This document shows positions 8,401 to 17,904 of a DNA stretch of 41,084 nucleotides, piece after piece. The number at the start of each line of letters is the position of its first letter. Within the stretch, counting starts at the first letter, position 1. Position numbers and translations under genes: made by a program. Origin of the DNA: Maribacter sp. (lineage in GTDB: Bacteria; Bacteroidota; Bacteroidia; Flavobacteriales; Flavobacteriaceae); NCBI RefSeq assembly GCF_016744255.1, contig NZ_JADGES010000020.1, positions 1-41,084 on the forward strand. The letters run 5' to 3'. The notes below the pieces were generated by a model. It did no database searches. It was given only the letters and a program-made list of their open reading frames with translations, and was not told the origin of the DNA.

Positions 8401-9402
8401 ATGAAAAAACTAGGACTCCTTTTTTTATTTCTATTGCAGTTTTCTTGTTCTAGCCAAAAGGCTACAAAAATTAATGGCGTAAGTTTTGTCGCATCTAGGG
8501 AAGAAGCGACGCAAGAACATATAGATAATGTAAAATACATTAATGCAAACCATGCAGCGATAATGCCCTTTGGTTTTATTCGGAATATAAGCTCTCCTGA
8601 AATTATTTTTAATACAGACCGGCAATGGTTTGGTGAAACCAAAAAGGGAGCAAAGCAGTATGTAGAACTTTTACATAAGAATAAAATTAAGGTAATGCTA
8701 AAACCACAAATTTGGATTTGGCGTGGCAAATTTACAGGAACCCTAAAAATGAATTCGGAAGAAGACTGGGTTACTTTAGAAAAGTCATACGAAAAGTTTA
8801 TTATTACCTATGCACAATTGGCAGAAGAAACAAAAGTGGAGCTGCTATGTATAGGCACAGAGTTAGAGAAATTTGTAAATCTTAGGCCAGCATATTGGGA
8901 ACAACTAATTACGAAGATTAGAAAGGTGTATAAGGGCCAATTAACATATGCTGCTAATTGGGATGAATATCCTAAAGTAGCTTTTTGGAGTCAATTAGAT
9001 TTTATAGGGATAGATGCTTATTTTCCATTGTCGGAATCTAAAACCCCAACACTAGAAGAACTAAAAATAGGATGGCAGCCTTGGAAAAGAAAAATAAAAT
9101 CTTTATCCAACACCACTAGTAAACCAGTAATTTTTACGGAGTTTGGGTATAGGAGTATGGATTATACTGCTAAAAAACCATGGCTGGTAGATCGTACCAA
9201 TGAAGCAGTTAATTTAATAGCGCAAGCCAATGCAAAGGAGGCTATATTTTTAGAATTTTGGCAAGAAGAATGGTTTGCTGGTGGGTATGTTTGGAAATGG
9301 TTTTTAAATCATGAAAATGTAGGAGGACAGAATGATAATAGATTTACGCCCCAAAACAAACCCGCGCAAGAAGTTATAAAAAAATTTTATAAAATATACT
9401 AA
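8401..9402 (+). CDS. GH113-like TIM-barrel glycoside hydrolase, lipoprotein
   Basis: A 333-residue lipoprotein (lipobox QFSC, Cys16) with a TIM barrel resembling glycoside hydrolase family 113 (beta-mannanases and relatives). The expected acid/base glutamate is E154 in CIGTELE and the nucleophile is E247 in VIFTEFGYRS. The barrel begins at about residue 25 (NGVSFVA) and runs to the tryptophan-rich C-terminus (GGYVWKWF). It is likely anchored on the periplasmic or outer face of the outer membrane and acts on an envelope or imported glycan. It is one base away from the following lipoprotein gene and in line with an Omp85-like barrel. No SusC/SusD pair, transporter or other CAZyme is nearby, which is unusual for a nutritional enzyme. 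Family moderately sure; substrate unknown. Confidence 0.75.
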   Translation: MKKLGLLFLFLLQFSCSSQKATKINGVSFVASREEATQEHIDNVKYINANHAAIMPFGFIRNISSPEIIFNTDRQWFGETKKGAKQYVELLHKNKIKVMLKPQIWIWRGKFTGTLKMNSEEDWVTLEKSYEKFIITYAQLAEETKVELLCIGTELEKFVNLRPAYWEQLITKIRKVYKGQLTYAANWDEYPKVAFWSQLDFIGIDAYFPLSESKTPTLEELKIGWQPWKRKIKSLSNTTSKPVIFTEFGYRSMDYTAKKPWLVDRTNEAVNLIAQANAKEAIFLEFWQEEWFAGGYVWKWFLNHENVGGQNDNRFTPQNKPAQEVIKKFYKIY

Positions 9403-9403
9403 G

Positions 9404-10132
9404 ATGAAAAACACTTTTTTCTTTGTTCTGATAGGCTTATTTTTTAGTTGCTCTAATGATTTAGAGCTTGTAGAAGGCACTTTGGAGCAGTATATAAAAA
9501 GAAAAGAATTTGTAGTAGATAATGTAATTGCATGTGCCGCAAGTAATGAAAACTCAGAAACGGTAAGTATCTATTTGTACCCAAGGGAAGGAGCTACAAA
9601 TATACAATGTTATACTACGGAAACTGCCAATACGGATAAAGATGATTTTAGAAATTACACCAAACTAAATCTACCTCTTTCAGAAGTTTTTAATGGATAT
9701 TTAATGAAATTCGATGGGCAATTTGAAAACGAAAAATGGGTTATTGTAACTTTTGAGGAAGCCGGGAAAACACATTTGTCTAATCCTATTCGTTTAAAAC
9801 ATTTAAGTAAGGCTACAGAATATTCTCCAGAGAATATTGAAATACAAACAAATACACAGATGCCAGTTTTTACATGGCAAGATGGTACTTATACAGATTC
9901 AAAAATATATTTTCAGGTTGTAGCTAATTCGCAGAGTAATTTAATATCAGGAACCTATACTTATGATACGATGTTTACGTATTATAATTTAGACAATGTA
10001 GTGTTAAATGTAACTACAGGAGTTCCACCAGAGTTACAAAAAGATACAAATTACACATTTAATTTAATGGGTGTTAGTGAAGATAATTGGGTAAATTTAT
10101 TTTCCATAAAACCTTTTGTTCTGCAATTTTAA
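9404..10132 (+). CDS. Hypothetical lipoprotein
   Basis: A 242-residue predicted lipoprotein (signal peptide then lipobox FFSC, Cys16). The mature part looks all-beta, with many polar strands, but has no motif I recognise. Its start follows the glycosidase stop after a single base and its stop is three bases before the Omp85-like gene, so translation of the three is probably coupled. A role as an accessory to the glycosidase or the barrel is plausible from position alone. Confidence 0.7.
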   Translation: MKNTFFFVLIGLFFSCSNDLELVEGTLEQYIKRKEFVVDNVIACAASNENSETVSIYLYPREGATNIQCYTTETANTDKDDFRNYTKLNLPLSEVFNGYLMKFDGQFENEKWVIVTFEEAGKTHLSNPIRLKHLSKATEYSPENIEIQTNTQMPVFTWQDGTYTDSKIYFQVVANSQSNLISGTYTYDTMFTYYNLDNVVLNVTTGVPPELQKDTNYTFNLMGVSEDNWVNLFSIKPFVLQF

Positions 10133-10135
10133 ATT

Positions 10136-11398
10136 ATGCAAAAAATATACTTTTTTTTACTTGTACTATTTGTTTCTGTAAACGGGTATGCTCAGACGAA
10201 TATTGTTACAGAGATAAGAATAAAAGGAGCTAAAAAAACAAAAGTTTCTTTTATTAAAAAATTAATAAAACTACAGTCCGGAACCCAGTTAGATTCTACC
10301 ATTTTAGTTTCGGATGTAGAGCACCTAAAAAGGCTGCCTTTTGTCGCCAATGCTAATTTTTTAGTAACAAATAATTTGGGAGCAAGTTATATGGTTGTTT
10401 ATGAGATAGAAGAAAATTTTACTTTAATTCCTTTTGCCAATCTTTTTAGTTCCTCTAATGATGCTTTTGCTTTTAGAGTAGGTCTACAAGAATTTAACTT
10501 TCTAGGCAGAGGCGTAACCTTAGGAGGATTTTATCAATATGATATTTTTAATTCTTATGGAGTTAATATTAGAACTCCCTATCTATTTAGTCCTAAATTG
10601 GGTTTAGCAGTAAATTATAAAGACCTTACTACTCAGGAGCCCGTATTTTTTGATAATACAAATGCAGATTATCAATACAATAACAAAGGAGTAGAAGTTT
10701 TGGGTTTATATCAAATAAATTTTAAAAACAGAGTAGAGTTTGGTTACAGTACATTTACAGAGGATTATAATTATATTTCTGGTGCTCAAAAGGCAGAGGT
10801 GCCATTGGCTTTGAATGTAGATAAGCACTTGTGGAAGTTTATTTACAATTATGATAATATTGATTATCATTACCAGTACTTATCGGGTTCTAGGAGTAAT
10901 CTTAATTTTCAATACGTAGGAAGCACGGATACTAATTTACCAGAATTTTTAATTGGCTTTAATGATTTTGCGTTCTATAAAAGAATAGGAAAAAAGGGAA
11001 ATTGGGCAAGTAGAGTTCGCCTAGGGTTAGCAACAAATATAGAAACACCTTTTGCTCCTTTTACCGTAGATAATAATATAAATATAAGAGGGGTTGGTAA
11101 TACGATAGACCGTGGGACCGCAGCAATTATAATTAACACAGAGTATAGGCATACTTTAGTAGATAAAGACTGGTTTGTTTTGCAAAGCAATATTTTTATA
11201 GATGGAGGTTCTTGGCGAAACCCTGGTGGAGATTTAGGAGATTTTAGTGATAGCCAGAATGTTCGTATATATCCAGGAGTTGGCCTACGATTTATGCATA
11301 AAAAAATATTCAATGCTATATTTAGAATAGATTATGGTTACGGAGTAACCCCAGATTCTTCTCGAGGGCTTGTTTTTGGAATTGGTCAATATTTCTAA
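10136..11398 (+). CDS. Omp85/BamA-like outer-membrane protein with one POTRA domain
   Basis: A 420-residue exported protein (signal peptide ending GYAQ, about residue 20). Residues about 22-98 form one POTRA-like domain (VTEIRIKGAKKTKVSFIKK, then YEIEEN), and residues about 105-420 form a surface-antigen barrel ending in an aromatic terminal strand (GIGQYF), a typical BAM recognition signal. BamA itself has five POTRA domains and is about twice as long, so this is a short Omp85 paralogue. Such proteins insert or translocate outer-membrane components. It is three bases after the lipoprotein gene and closes the operon. The partner or cargo may be the neighbouring lipoproteins, which is inference. 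Confidence 0.78.
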   Translation: MQKIYFFLLVLFVSVNGYAQTNIVTEIRIKGAKKTKVSFIKKLIKLQSGTQLDSTILVSDVEHLKRLPFVANANFLVTNNLGASYMVVYEIEENFTLIPFANLFSSSNDAFAFRVGLQEFNFLGRGVTLGGFYQYDIFNSYGVNIRTPYLFSPKLGLAVNYKDLTTQEPVFFDNTNADYQYNNKGVEVLGLYQINFKNRVEFGYSTFTEDYNYISGAQKAEVPLALNVDKHLWKFIYNYDNIDYHYQYLSGSRSNLNFQYVGSTDTNLPEFLIGFNDFAFYKRIGKKGNWASRVRLGLATNIETPFAPFTVDNNINIRGVGNTIDRGTAAIIINTEYRHTLVDKDWFVLQSNIFIDGGSWRNPGGDLGDFSDSQNVRIYPGVGLRFMHKKIFNAIFRIDYGYGVTPDSSRGLVFGIGQYF

Positions 11399-11513
11399 TG
11401 TTTAAAACATAGTTAGTTTCTTTTTTAATTCCTTTTTTAGAGTACGTAATAGTTATATAAATTTGAAATGTCTATTTTTAATAGTAGGCATCATTTTTGA
11501 ATTCAATTTTAAT

Positions 11514-12551
11514 ATGTCCATTTTAAAACCATTTTTCGTAGGCAGCATGCTTACTTTATTGCTAAGTTTTTCTTTTGCAGCTACAGCGCAAGACACTTTA
11601 GATGTTGCTGTTGCAGAAAAAGGAGAGGGTGTTTATGCTCTTTTACGTAAAAAAGGAGTAAACCCTTATGAAGCTTATGAAGCCTTTGTTTCTTTAAATA
11701 TTGGCAATATGCGCGATAGTATACATTTGTATGAAGGCCGTACCTATAAGATTCCTGCAGAACTAAAGGAAGTAGCTTCAGATGAAGATGTAGTAGAAAA
11801 TACCGTATTAAACAAAGGAAAAGGGTATGCTATTTTTGGAAAAAAATACAGTAAAATACCTGCAAAGAGTACTAAACTTAAAAATGCCGTCTATTATTTG
11901 GTTTCTGGTCATGGTGGTCCAGACCCAGGAGCAATGGGTACTTATGCTGGTAAATCTATTTCAGAGGACGAATATGCTTACGATATAACATTAAGGCTGG
12001 CAAGAGAGCTAATCTCTCATGGCGCATTGGTTTATATTATTATAAGAGACAAGAATGATGGTATTCGTGATGATCGTTATTTAAAAATTGATCATGATGA
12101 AGTAGCTTATCCAGATGAGGTTATTCCATTAAACCAGGTTGCTAGATTAAAACAACGCGTAGATATTGTTAATAAATTATACAAAAAACATCGAGGTAAA
12201 TACCAACGTTTAATAGTAACACATATAGATAGTAGAAGTAAGGGTCAAAATATAGATGTTTTCTTTTATCATCATGAAAAAAGTAAGAATGGAAAAAAAA
12301 TAGCAGAAAATATTCATACTACTTTTCAAAAAAAGTATAAAAAATACCAACCCAACAGAGCGTATTCTGGAACTTTTTCAGATAGAACGGAGTTGTATTT
12401 GGTGCGTAAAACGCATCCTGCTATGACCTATATAGAAATAGGAAATATTAAAAATAAGAAAGACCAAAAAAGAATTTTGGAGCCAGAGAATAGGCAAGCC
12501 CTTGCCAAATGGATTAGCGAAGGCGCTATTCTAGATTTCACAAAAAAATAA
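11514..12551 (+). CDS. N-acetylmuramoyl-L-alanine amidase (Amidase_3) with LysM-like N-terminal module
   Basis: A zinc amidase that cleaves the bond between N-acetylmuramic acid and the stem peptide of peptidoglycan in the periplasm. With the ATG at 11514 it has 345 residues and a proper signal peptide ending ATAQ at about 26; an upstream TTG at 11463 would add 17 residues in front of the signal and is not preferred. Residues about 31-80 look like a LysM-type module (GVYALLRKKGVNPYEAYEAF, ending in YKIP). The Amidase_3 fold starts near 124. Zinc ligands are H133 (SGHGG), E153 (EDEYAYD) and H237 (THIDS), and the catalytic glutamate is E308 (TYIEIGN). It appears to be monocistronic. Confidence 0.87.
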   Translation: MSILKPFFVGSMLTLLLSFSFAATAQDTLDVAVAEKGEGVYALLRKKGVNPYEAYEAFVSLNIGNMRDSIHLYEGRTYKIPAELKEVASDEDVVENTVLNKGKGYAIFGKKYSKIPAKSTKLKNAVYYLVSGHGGPDPGAMGTYAGKSISEDEYAYDITLRLARELISHGALVYIIIRDKNDGIRDDRYLKIDHDEVAYPDEVIPLNQVARLKQRVDIVNKLYKKHRGKYQRLIVTHIDSRSKGQNIDVFFYHHEKSKNGKKIAENIHTTFQKKYKKYQPNRAYSGTFSDRTELYLVRKTHPAMTYIEIGNIKNKKDQKRILEPENRQALAKWISEGAILDFTKK

Positions 12552-12597
12552 AATCTTTTTTAGAAAGAATAGTATTATATTTCTAGTAAAATAGGAT

Positions 12598-12640
12598 TTC
12601 ATTCAAAATTAGGAAACATTGTTGGCTAATTTTGAATGAA
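12598..12640. repeat. 15-bp perfect inverted repeat before the carboxylase operon
   Basis: Arms at 12598-12612 and 12626-12640 are perfectly complementary (TTCATTCAAAATTAG against its reverse complement) around a 13-base loop. There is no T-tract after it, so it is a poor terminator for the amidase gene. It lies 30 bases before the BCCP start and directly upstream of TATCCTTTG, a near match to the Bacteroidota -7 element. It could be an operator or an RNA hairpin in the operon leader. Confidence 0.55.
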
Positions 12641-12669
12641 CAAGTATCCTTTGCATAAATTTTAAGAAT

Positions 12670-13149
12670 ATGGCAAATTATTTAATTACTGTGGATAAGC
12701 AGGAGTTTAAACGTAACGATACACTTGTAGATACCTTAGATATAAATAAGGTAAACGAGAAGAAGTTTCATTTACTTAAAGATAATAAGGCCTATAACGT
12801 GGAGTTGGTAAAGGCTAATTATTTAACAAAAGAAGTAACTATTTCTATTAATGGGAATAATTACGATGTAAAAATAGAAGATGAGTATGATCAAATGGTA
12901 AAACAAATGGGCTTACTGTCGAATAATTTACAAAAGCTGAATAATATAAAAGCACCGATGCCAGGGCTTATTATAGATGTTATGGTAGAGGTTGGTCAGC
13001 AAATAGAAGAAGGTACACCCATATTGGTTTTATCAGCTATGAAAATGGAAAATATTATCCTTTCGCATGGAGAAGGTATCGTAAAATCCATTGCAATAGG
13101 TAAGGATGACACCGTTGAAAAGGGTCAAATAATAATTGAGGTGGAATAA
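12670..13149 (+). CDS. Biotin carboxyl carrier protein of acyl-CoA carboxylase
   Basis: A 159-residue free-standing biotin carrier. The C-terminal biotinyl domain (about 93-159) starts with APMPGLI and carries the biotin attachment lysine K125 in SAMKMEN. The N-terminal 90 residues form a BT-like linker domain typical of propionyl/methylcrotonyl-type carriers rather than the Ala/Pro-rich linker of E. coli AccB. It carries carboxybiotin from the biotin carboxylase encoded nine bases downstream to the carboxyltransferase encoded third in the operon. The three together make a complete acyl-CoA carboxylase. Confidence 0.92.
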   Translation: MANYLITVDKQEFKRNDTLVDTLDINKVNEKKFHLLKDNKAYNVELVKANYLTKEVTISINGNNYDVKIEDEYDQMVKQMGLLSNNLQKLNNIKAPMPGLIIDVMVEVGQQIEEGTPILVLSAMKMENIILSHGEGIVKSIAIGKDDTVEKGQIIIEVE

Positions 13150-13158
13150 AGGAAAAGC

Positions 13159-14631
13159 ATGAAAAAGATACTAATAGCCAATAGAGGAGAGATAGCTCTA
13201 AGAATTATGAAAACGGCCCAAAAAATGGGAATAAAAACAGTGGCAGTATATTCAGATGTGGATCGTAACGCACCTCATGTTACATTTGCAGATGAAGCAG
13301 TCCTTTTAGGAAAGGCTCCTTCTTCCGAATCTTATTTGGTTATGGATAAGATTATTGAGGCCGCAAAAAAAACGGGAGCAGAAGGAATTCATCCTGGTTA
13401 TGGTTTTTTGAGTGAGAATGCGGTATTTGCCAAAATGGTTGCAGATAATGGCATCACTTTTATAGGCCCTAAGCCGCACTCCATTAAAGTTATGGGAAAT
13501 AAGTTAGCAGCAAAAGAAGCAGTTAAAGGCTATAATATTCCCATGGTACCAGGTATTGAAGAAGCTATTACAGATGTTAGTGTTGCAGAAAAAATAGCAC
13601 AAGAAATTGGCTTTCCTATTTTAATTAAGGCGTCTGCAGGCGGTGGAGGTAAAGGTATGCGTGTCGTAGAATCTTTAGAAGAGCTTCCAGAGCAAATGGA
13701 AAGAGCAATTAGTGAGGCCGTTGCAGCTTTTGGAGACGGGTCTGTTTTTATTGAAAAATACGTTACCTCTCCAAGGCATATTGAAATTCAAATATTAGCA
13801 GATACGTTTGGTCATGTTGTACACCTGTTTGAAAGAGAATGTAGCATACAACGTAGGCATCAAAAAGTAGTAGAAGAGGCGCCCTCGGTTGTATTGACTC
13901 CAGAGATTAGAAAAGCTATGGGGGAAGCTGCAATAAAAGTAGCGAAAGCCTGCGATTATGTTGGTGCTGGAACAGTAGAATTTTTGTTAGATGGAGATAA
14001 GAATTTTTATTTTTTAGAGATGAATACTCGATTGCAAGTAGAACATCCAGTAACGGAATTTATCACAGGATTAGATTTAGTAGAACAACAAATAAAAATA
14101 GCTAGAGGAGAGTTGTTAGAATTTACTCAAGATCAATTATCTATTAAAGGGCATGCATTAGAAGTTAGAGTTTATGCAGAAGACCCTTTAGATAATTTTT
14201 TGCCCAGCATAGGAACGTTGTCTACCTATATAAGACCTGAAGGTGATGGCGTACGCGTAGATGATGGGTTTGAACAAGGAATGCCAATTCCTATTTATTA
14301 TGACCCAATGCTTTCTAAATTAATTACCTATGGTAAAAATAGAACAGAGGCCATACAGTTAATGATTAAAGCTATTAATAATTACAAAATAGAAGGGGTT
14401 TCTACCACCTTGCCTTTTGGGAAGTTTGTTTGTGAACATGAGGCTTTTCAGTCCGGAAATTTTGATACGCACTTTGTAAAAGACTATTACAATCCAGAAT
14501 ACTTAATCAAAGAGTTTGCTATGGAGAAAGAAGTAGCTGCTGAGGTTGGTTTAAGATTGTACTTAGATAATCTTAAGGAGGTAAAAGTGCCAAAAAATGG
14601 ATCTTCTAATTGGAAAAAAAATAGAGACTAG
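13159..14631 (+). CDS. accC: Biotin carboxylase subunit of acyl-CoA carboxylase
   Basis: A 490-residue biotin carboxylase, which uses ATP and bicarbonate to carboxylate biotin on the carrier protein. It shows the N-terminal KILIANRGEIALRI signature, the glycine-rich ATP loop (SAGGGGKGMR, near residue 160), the ERECSIQRRHQK block, and the catalytic MNTRLQVEHPVTE. The length is close to that of AccC plus a short C-terminal tail. The start is nine bases after the BCCP stop, preceded by a purine-rich AAAGGAAAA that can act as a ribosome site. The symbol is given for the enzymatic class; in this operon it probably serves propionyl-CoA carboxylase. Confidence 0.92.
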   Translation: MKKILIANRGEIALRIMKTAQKMGIKTVAVYSDVDRNAPHVTFADEAVLLGKAPSSESYLVMDKIIEAAKKTGAEGIHPGYGFLSENAVFAKMVADNGITFIGPKPHSIKVMGNKLAAKEAVKGYNIPMVPGIEEAITDVSVAEKIAQEIGFPILIKASAGGGGKGMRVVESLEELPEQMERAISEAVAAFGDGSVFIEKYVTSPRHIEIQILADTFGHVVHLFERECSIQRRHQKVVEEAPSVVLTPEIRKAMGEAAIKVAKACDYVGAGTVEFLLDGDKNFYFLEMNTRLQVEHPVTEFITGLDLVEQQIKIARGELLEFTQDQLSIKGHALEVRVYAEDPLDNFLPSIGTLSTYIRPEGDGVRVDDGFEQGMPIPIYYDPMLSKLITYGKNRTEAIQLMIKAINNYKIEGVSTTLPFGKFVCEHEAFQSGNFDTHFVKDYYNPEYLIKEFAMEKEVAAEVGLRLYLDNLKEVKVPKNGSSNWKKNRD

Positions 14632-14661
14632 TTTAACACCAGGCGTATCAAAAAGTATACA

Positions 14662-16203
14662 ATGACAGACAAACAAAAAATTCTTAGAGATAAACTAGAG
14701 GCTGCTAAATTAGGAGGAGGCGAAGAACGTATAAAGAAGCAACACGCAAAAGGAAAGTTAACGGCAAGGGAGCGTATTCATTTTTTATTAGATGAAGGTT
14801 CTTTTGAGGAATTAGGGGCTTTAGTAACCCACCGAACCAAAGATTTTGGTATGGAAAAACAAATTTTCTATGGAGATGGTGTAGTTACAGGTTACGGTAC
14901 AATTAAGGAGAGAAAAGTATATGTTTTTGCTCAAGATTTTACTGTTTTTGGAGGTTCTTTATCCGAAACCCACGCAGAGAAAATATGTAAAATAATGGAC
15001 CTTGCAATGCGCGTTGGAGTGCCATTGATAGGGCTTAATGATAGTGGAGGAGCTCGTATTCAGGAAGGAGTACGGTCTTTAGGAGGTTATGCCGATATTT
15101 TTCATAAAAACGTGATGGCATCTGGGGTAATTCCACAGATTTCTGCTATAATGGGGCCATGTGCTGGTGGAGCAGTATATTCTCCCGCAATGACAGATTT
15201 TACTTTAATGGTAGAGAACTCTAGTTACATGTTTGTAACAGGACCAAATGTTGTAAAAACGGTAACTAATGAAGAAGTAACTTCCGAAGAATTGGGAGGA
15301 GCAAGCGCACATGCTACAAAATCTGGAGTAACACATTTAACCGCAGCTAACGATATTGCATGTATTAATCAGATAAAGCAATTGGTTAGTTATATGCCAC
15401 AAAATTGTGAAGATATTCCTGCGCAATTGCCTTATAAATTAGGAGAAGAAATTAGAGAGGAATTAGAGAATATAGTTCCTGAAAACCCCAATCAACCTTA
15501 TGATATGCGCCATGTAATAAATGGTGTTATTGATGAAAACTCTTTCTTTGAAATACATAAAGATTATGCCGAAAATATTGTCGTTGGTTTTGCTAGATTA
15601 GCAGGAAGAAGTATTGGTATTGTTGCAAACCAACCTATAAGTTTAGCTGGGGTTCTAGATGTGAATGCTTCTAAAAAAGCAGCCAGATTTACGCGTTTCT
15701 GCGATTGTTTTAATATTCCTTTATTGGTTTTAGTAGATGTACCAGGATTTCTACCTGGAACAGACCAAGAATGGAATGGTATTATCACTAATGGAGCTAA
15801 GTTGTTATTTGCTTTAAGTGAGGCTACAGTGCCAAAAATTACCGTTATTACAAGGAAAGCTTATGGTGGTGCTTATGATGTTATGAATTCAAAACATATT
15901 GGTTCGGATATGAATTATGCTTGGCCGGGAGCAGAAATTGCAGTGATGGGAGCTAAAGGAGCTAGTGAAATTATTTTTAGAAAAGAAATTGCGTCTGCGA
16001 AGGATTCTGAGGCTAAACTGATAGAAAAAGAGCAAGAGTATGCAGATAAATTTGCAAACCCTTACAGTGCAGCAGAAAGAGGTTTTATAGACGAGGTAAT
16101 AGTACCAAAAGATACTAGAATAAAATTGATAAAGGCATTTGCTATGTTCGAAAACAAAAGTGTAACCCTTCCTAAGAAAAAACACGGAAATATTCCGCTC
16201 TAA
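14662..16203 (+). CDS. pccB: Acyl-CoA carboxylase carboxyltransferase (beta) subunit, probably propionyl-CoA carboxylase
   Basis: A 513-residue crotonase-fold carboxyltransferase that moves the carboxyl group from biotin to acyl-CoA, here probably giving methylmalonyl-CoA from propionyl-CoA. Both halves are intact: the oxyanion glycines near [16 protein letters not shown] and [11 protein letters not shown], and in the second half [15 protein letters not shown] and GGAYDVM. The residue in GGAYDVM (D406) corresponds to the aspartate that favours propionyl-CoA in characterised PccB enzymes. A hairpin without T-tract follows at 16259-16278. Strong family call; the propionyl preference is inferred from one residue and the free BCCP arrangement. 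Confidence 0.88.
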   Translation: MTDKQKILRDKLEAAKLGGGEERIKKQHAKGKLTARERIHFLLDEGSFEELGALVTHRTKDFGMEKQIFYGDGVVTGYGTIKERKVYVFAQDFTVFGGSLSETHAEKICKIMDLAMRVGVPLIGLNDSGGARIQEGVRSLGGYADIFHKNVMASGVIPQISAIMGPCAGGAVYSPAMTDFTLMVENSSYMFVTGPNVVKTVTNEEVTSEELGGASAHATKSGVTHLTAANDIACINQIKQLVSYMPQNCEDIPAQLPYKLGEEIREELENIVPENPNQPYDMRHVINGVIDENSFFEIHKDYAENIVVGFARLAGRSIGIVANQPISLAGVLDVNASKKAARFTRFCDCFNIPLLVLVDVPGFLPGTDQEWNGIITNGAKLLFALSEATVPKITVITRKAYGGAYDVMNSKHIGSDMNYAWPGAEIAVMGAKGASEIIFRKEIASAKDSEAKLIEKEQEYADKFANPYSAAERGFIDEVIVPKDTRIKLIKAFAMFENKSVTLPKKKHGNIPL

Positions 16204-16258
16204 ACGAGAAAGTAGTATTATAGATTTTTTTAGTTATTGTTATTTGATTTAAAGAATT

Positions 16259-16278
16259 CCTCGCAGCTTGCTGCGGGG
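16259..16278. repeat. GC-rich stem-loop between pccB and the sulfatase gene
   Basis: CCTCGCAG and CTGCGGGG pair as an 8-bp stem (one G-T wobble) with a four-base CTTG loop. It lies between convergent genes. There is no run of T on either side, and it is much more GC-rich than its surroundings. It may be a member of a dispersed intergenic palindromic family rather than an intrinsic terminator. Confidence 0.45.
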
Positions 16279-16359
16279 TAAAAGTGGAAAATTTGAAAAC
16301 CTAAGGTGTTTCATCAATTAGAAAAAAATCTTTCTCTATGCACTCTGCTTTGTGGTAGT

Positions 16360-17904
16360 TTATTTACTTGGCATAATCAGTTCCAAAAACTTCCCATCTT
16401 TTTCTGGGTAGTTTCCTTTTTTATTTTTCATTTCATCGGCGAGTGTTTGCATCATCCTTTTGAGCTGCTGTGGATTTTTTTCTGCCATATTGTGGGTTTC
16501 AAACGGGTCTTTTTTTAGGTTGAATAGTTCATATCGAGGTTCTTTATCTACCTGATAATGATAGATAATTTTCCAGTCTAATTGTACAAGGCTTGTAAAG
16601 TAATTAGTACGATGATTACCATGGGGAAAATGGTTAAGAAATAACCCATCACGTATTTCGTCTTGCTTACCCATAAGCTGATTTCGAAGATTAAAACCAT
16701 CTATAGCAAAATTATCAGGTGTATGTACATTGGCTACTTGACATAGAGTAGGAAAAATGTCTAAAATAGTACCCATTTGTTTCTGAATGGTATTATGCGC
16801 AATAGGTAATTTTTCTTGATAGAATATATTTTCATTGGGTATTACCCAGGATGCAATAAATGGTACGCGCATACCACCTTCCCAATGATTGCCTTTTTTC
16901 CCTTTTAGTGGTGATGAGCTACTGTAGTTATTTTTAATTGGCAAAGGAGCATCCGAACCATTGTCTCCTAAGAAGAAGATAAGGGTATTCTCTCCTAATC
17001 CTAAATTTTTAACATGTTGCACTATATCTCCTAACGATTTATCAATGCCTTCGATTAGTGTGGCATACGCTTGAGCCTTTTCAGACATATCTGAGTTTTT
17101 ATAATTTTCAGCAAAACGGGAATCCGAATAAAAAGGAGTATGTACTGCATAATGCGACATGTTAAGGAAGAAAGGCTTGTCTTCTTCTTTGGCTTTAGTT
17201 ATGGCCAAATTAGCTTCCAAGGTTAAAGCTTCTGACAGAAATATATCTTTGCCATGATATTTATCTAAACTCGGTACAGCTTTTGTTTTATTACCACCTG
17301 TATGCCCAAAACCCTCCGTACCAAGATAACTTCCTGGTTGCCCAATCGAACTACCAGCAATGTTAACATCAAAACCCAAATTAAGTGGGTCTTCCCCTTC
17401 ACTTTGGTATGGTCCAAAATGAGCTTTGCCTACATGAATTGTTTTATAGCCTGCTTGTTGTAAGATTCTCGGGAGTGTTATCGATTCTTTGGTAAGCCCT
17501 TTCCAGTTCCAATTAGCTGGTCCAAACTCGGAGCGATTATTCTCATCAGGTTTAATCCAATTGGTCACCCCATGACGAGCAGAGTTCTGACCCGTTAAAA
17601 TGGATGTTCGCGAAGGGGAACAAACCGAGTGTGCATAAAAATTTGTAAAGCGAATACCTTGCTCAGCAAGCTTTTCTATATTAGGTGTTATATAATAGTC
17701 ATTCAACGGGTATTTTACCGAATTACCATTCTTATCTGTCAAAAATGGAACAGAAGTATCCATTAATCCCATATCATCCACTAGAAAAATAATAATGTTT
17801 GGAGGTGTGTTTTCCTTTGCTTGGGAATTACATGCAGTTACACAAAACAATAATGGCAGTATAAAAACTGAAAATTCTATTTTTAATCCAAATTTGTATT
17901 TCAT
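16360..17904 (-). CDS. Sulfatase (type I, formylglycine), lipoprotein
   Basis: A type I sulfatase that hydrolyses sulfate esters, probably on algal or other marine polysaccharides at the cell envelope. With the start at 17904 it has 514 residues. A signal peptide ends in lipobox VTAC (Cys25). The metal-binding DD is in FLVDDMG, the formylglycine cysteine is C95 in the motif CSPSR, and the conserved GDNGSDAP block lies further on. An ATG at 17925 is also possible; the frame stays open to 18006, but that extension has no signal-peptide character and runs up to the degraded transposase DNA. No SusC/SusD or glycoside hydrolase is adjacent, so this is an isolated sulfatase, possibly acquired. A sulfatase-maturase gene must lie elsewhere. 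Confidence 0.88.
   Translation of the reverse strand: MKYKFGLKIEFSVFILPLLFCVTACNSQAKENTPPNIIIFLVDDMGLMDTSVPFLTDKNGNSVKYPLNDYYITPNIEKLAEQGIRFTNFYAHSVCSPSRTSILTGQNSARHGVTNWIKPDENNRSEFGPANWNWKGLTKESITLPRILQQAGYKTIHVGKAHFGPYQSEGEDPLNLGFDVNIAGSSIGQPGSYLGTEGFGHTGGNKTKAVPSLDKYHGKDIFLSEALTLEANLAITKAKEEDKPFFLNMSHYAVHTPFYSDSRFAENYKNSDMSEKAQAYATLIEGIDKSLGDIVQHVKNLGLGENTLIFFLGDNGSDAPLPIKNNYSSSSPLKGKKGNHWEGGMRVPFIASWVIPNENIFYQEKLPIAHNTIQKQMGTILDIFPTLCQVANVHTPDNFAIDGFNLRNQLMGKQDEIRDGLFLNHFPHGNHRTNYFTSLVQLDWKIIYHYQVDKEPRYELFNLKKDPFETHNMAEKNPQQLKRMMQTLADEMKNKKGNYPEKDGKFLELIMPSK

Noticed and set aside
11463-11513. Upstream TTG start for the amidase
   Set aside because: It adds 17 residues before a complete signal peptide; the ATG at 11514 is the natural start.
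16306-16518. 70-codon plus-strand open frame overlapping the sulfatase 3' end
   Set aside because: It is a mirror frame of the sulfatase coding sequence and has no independent support.
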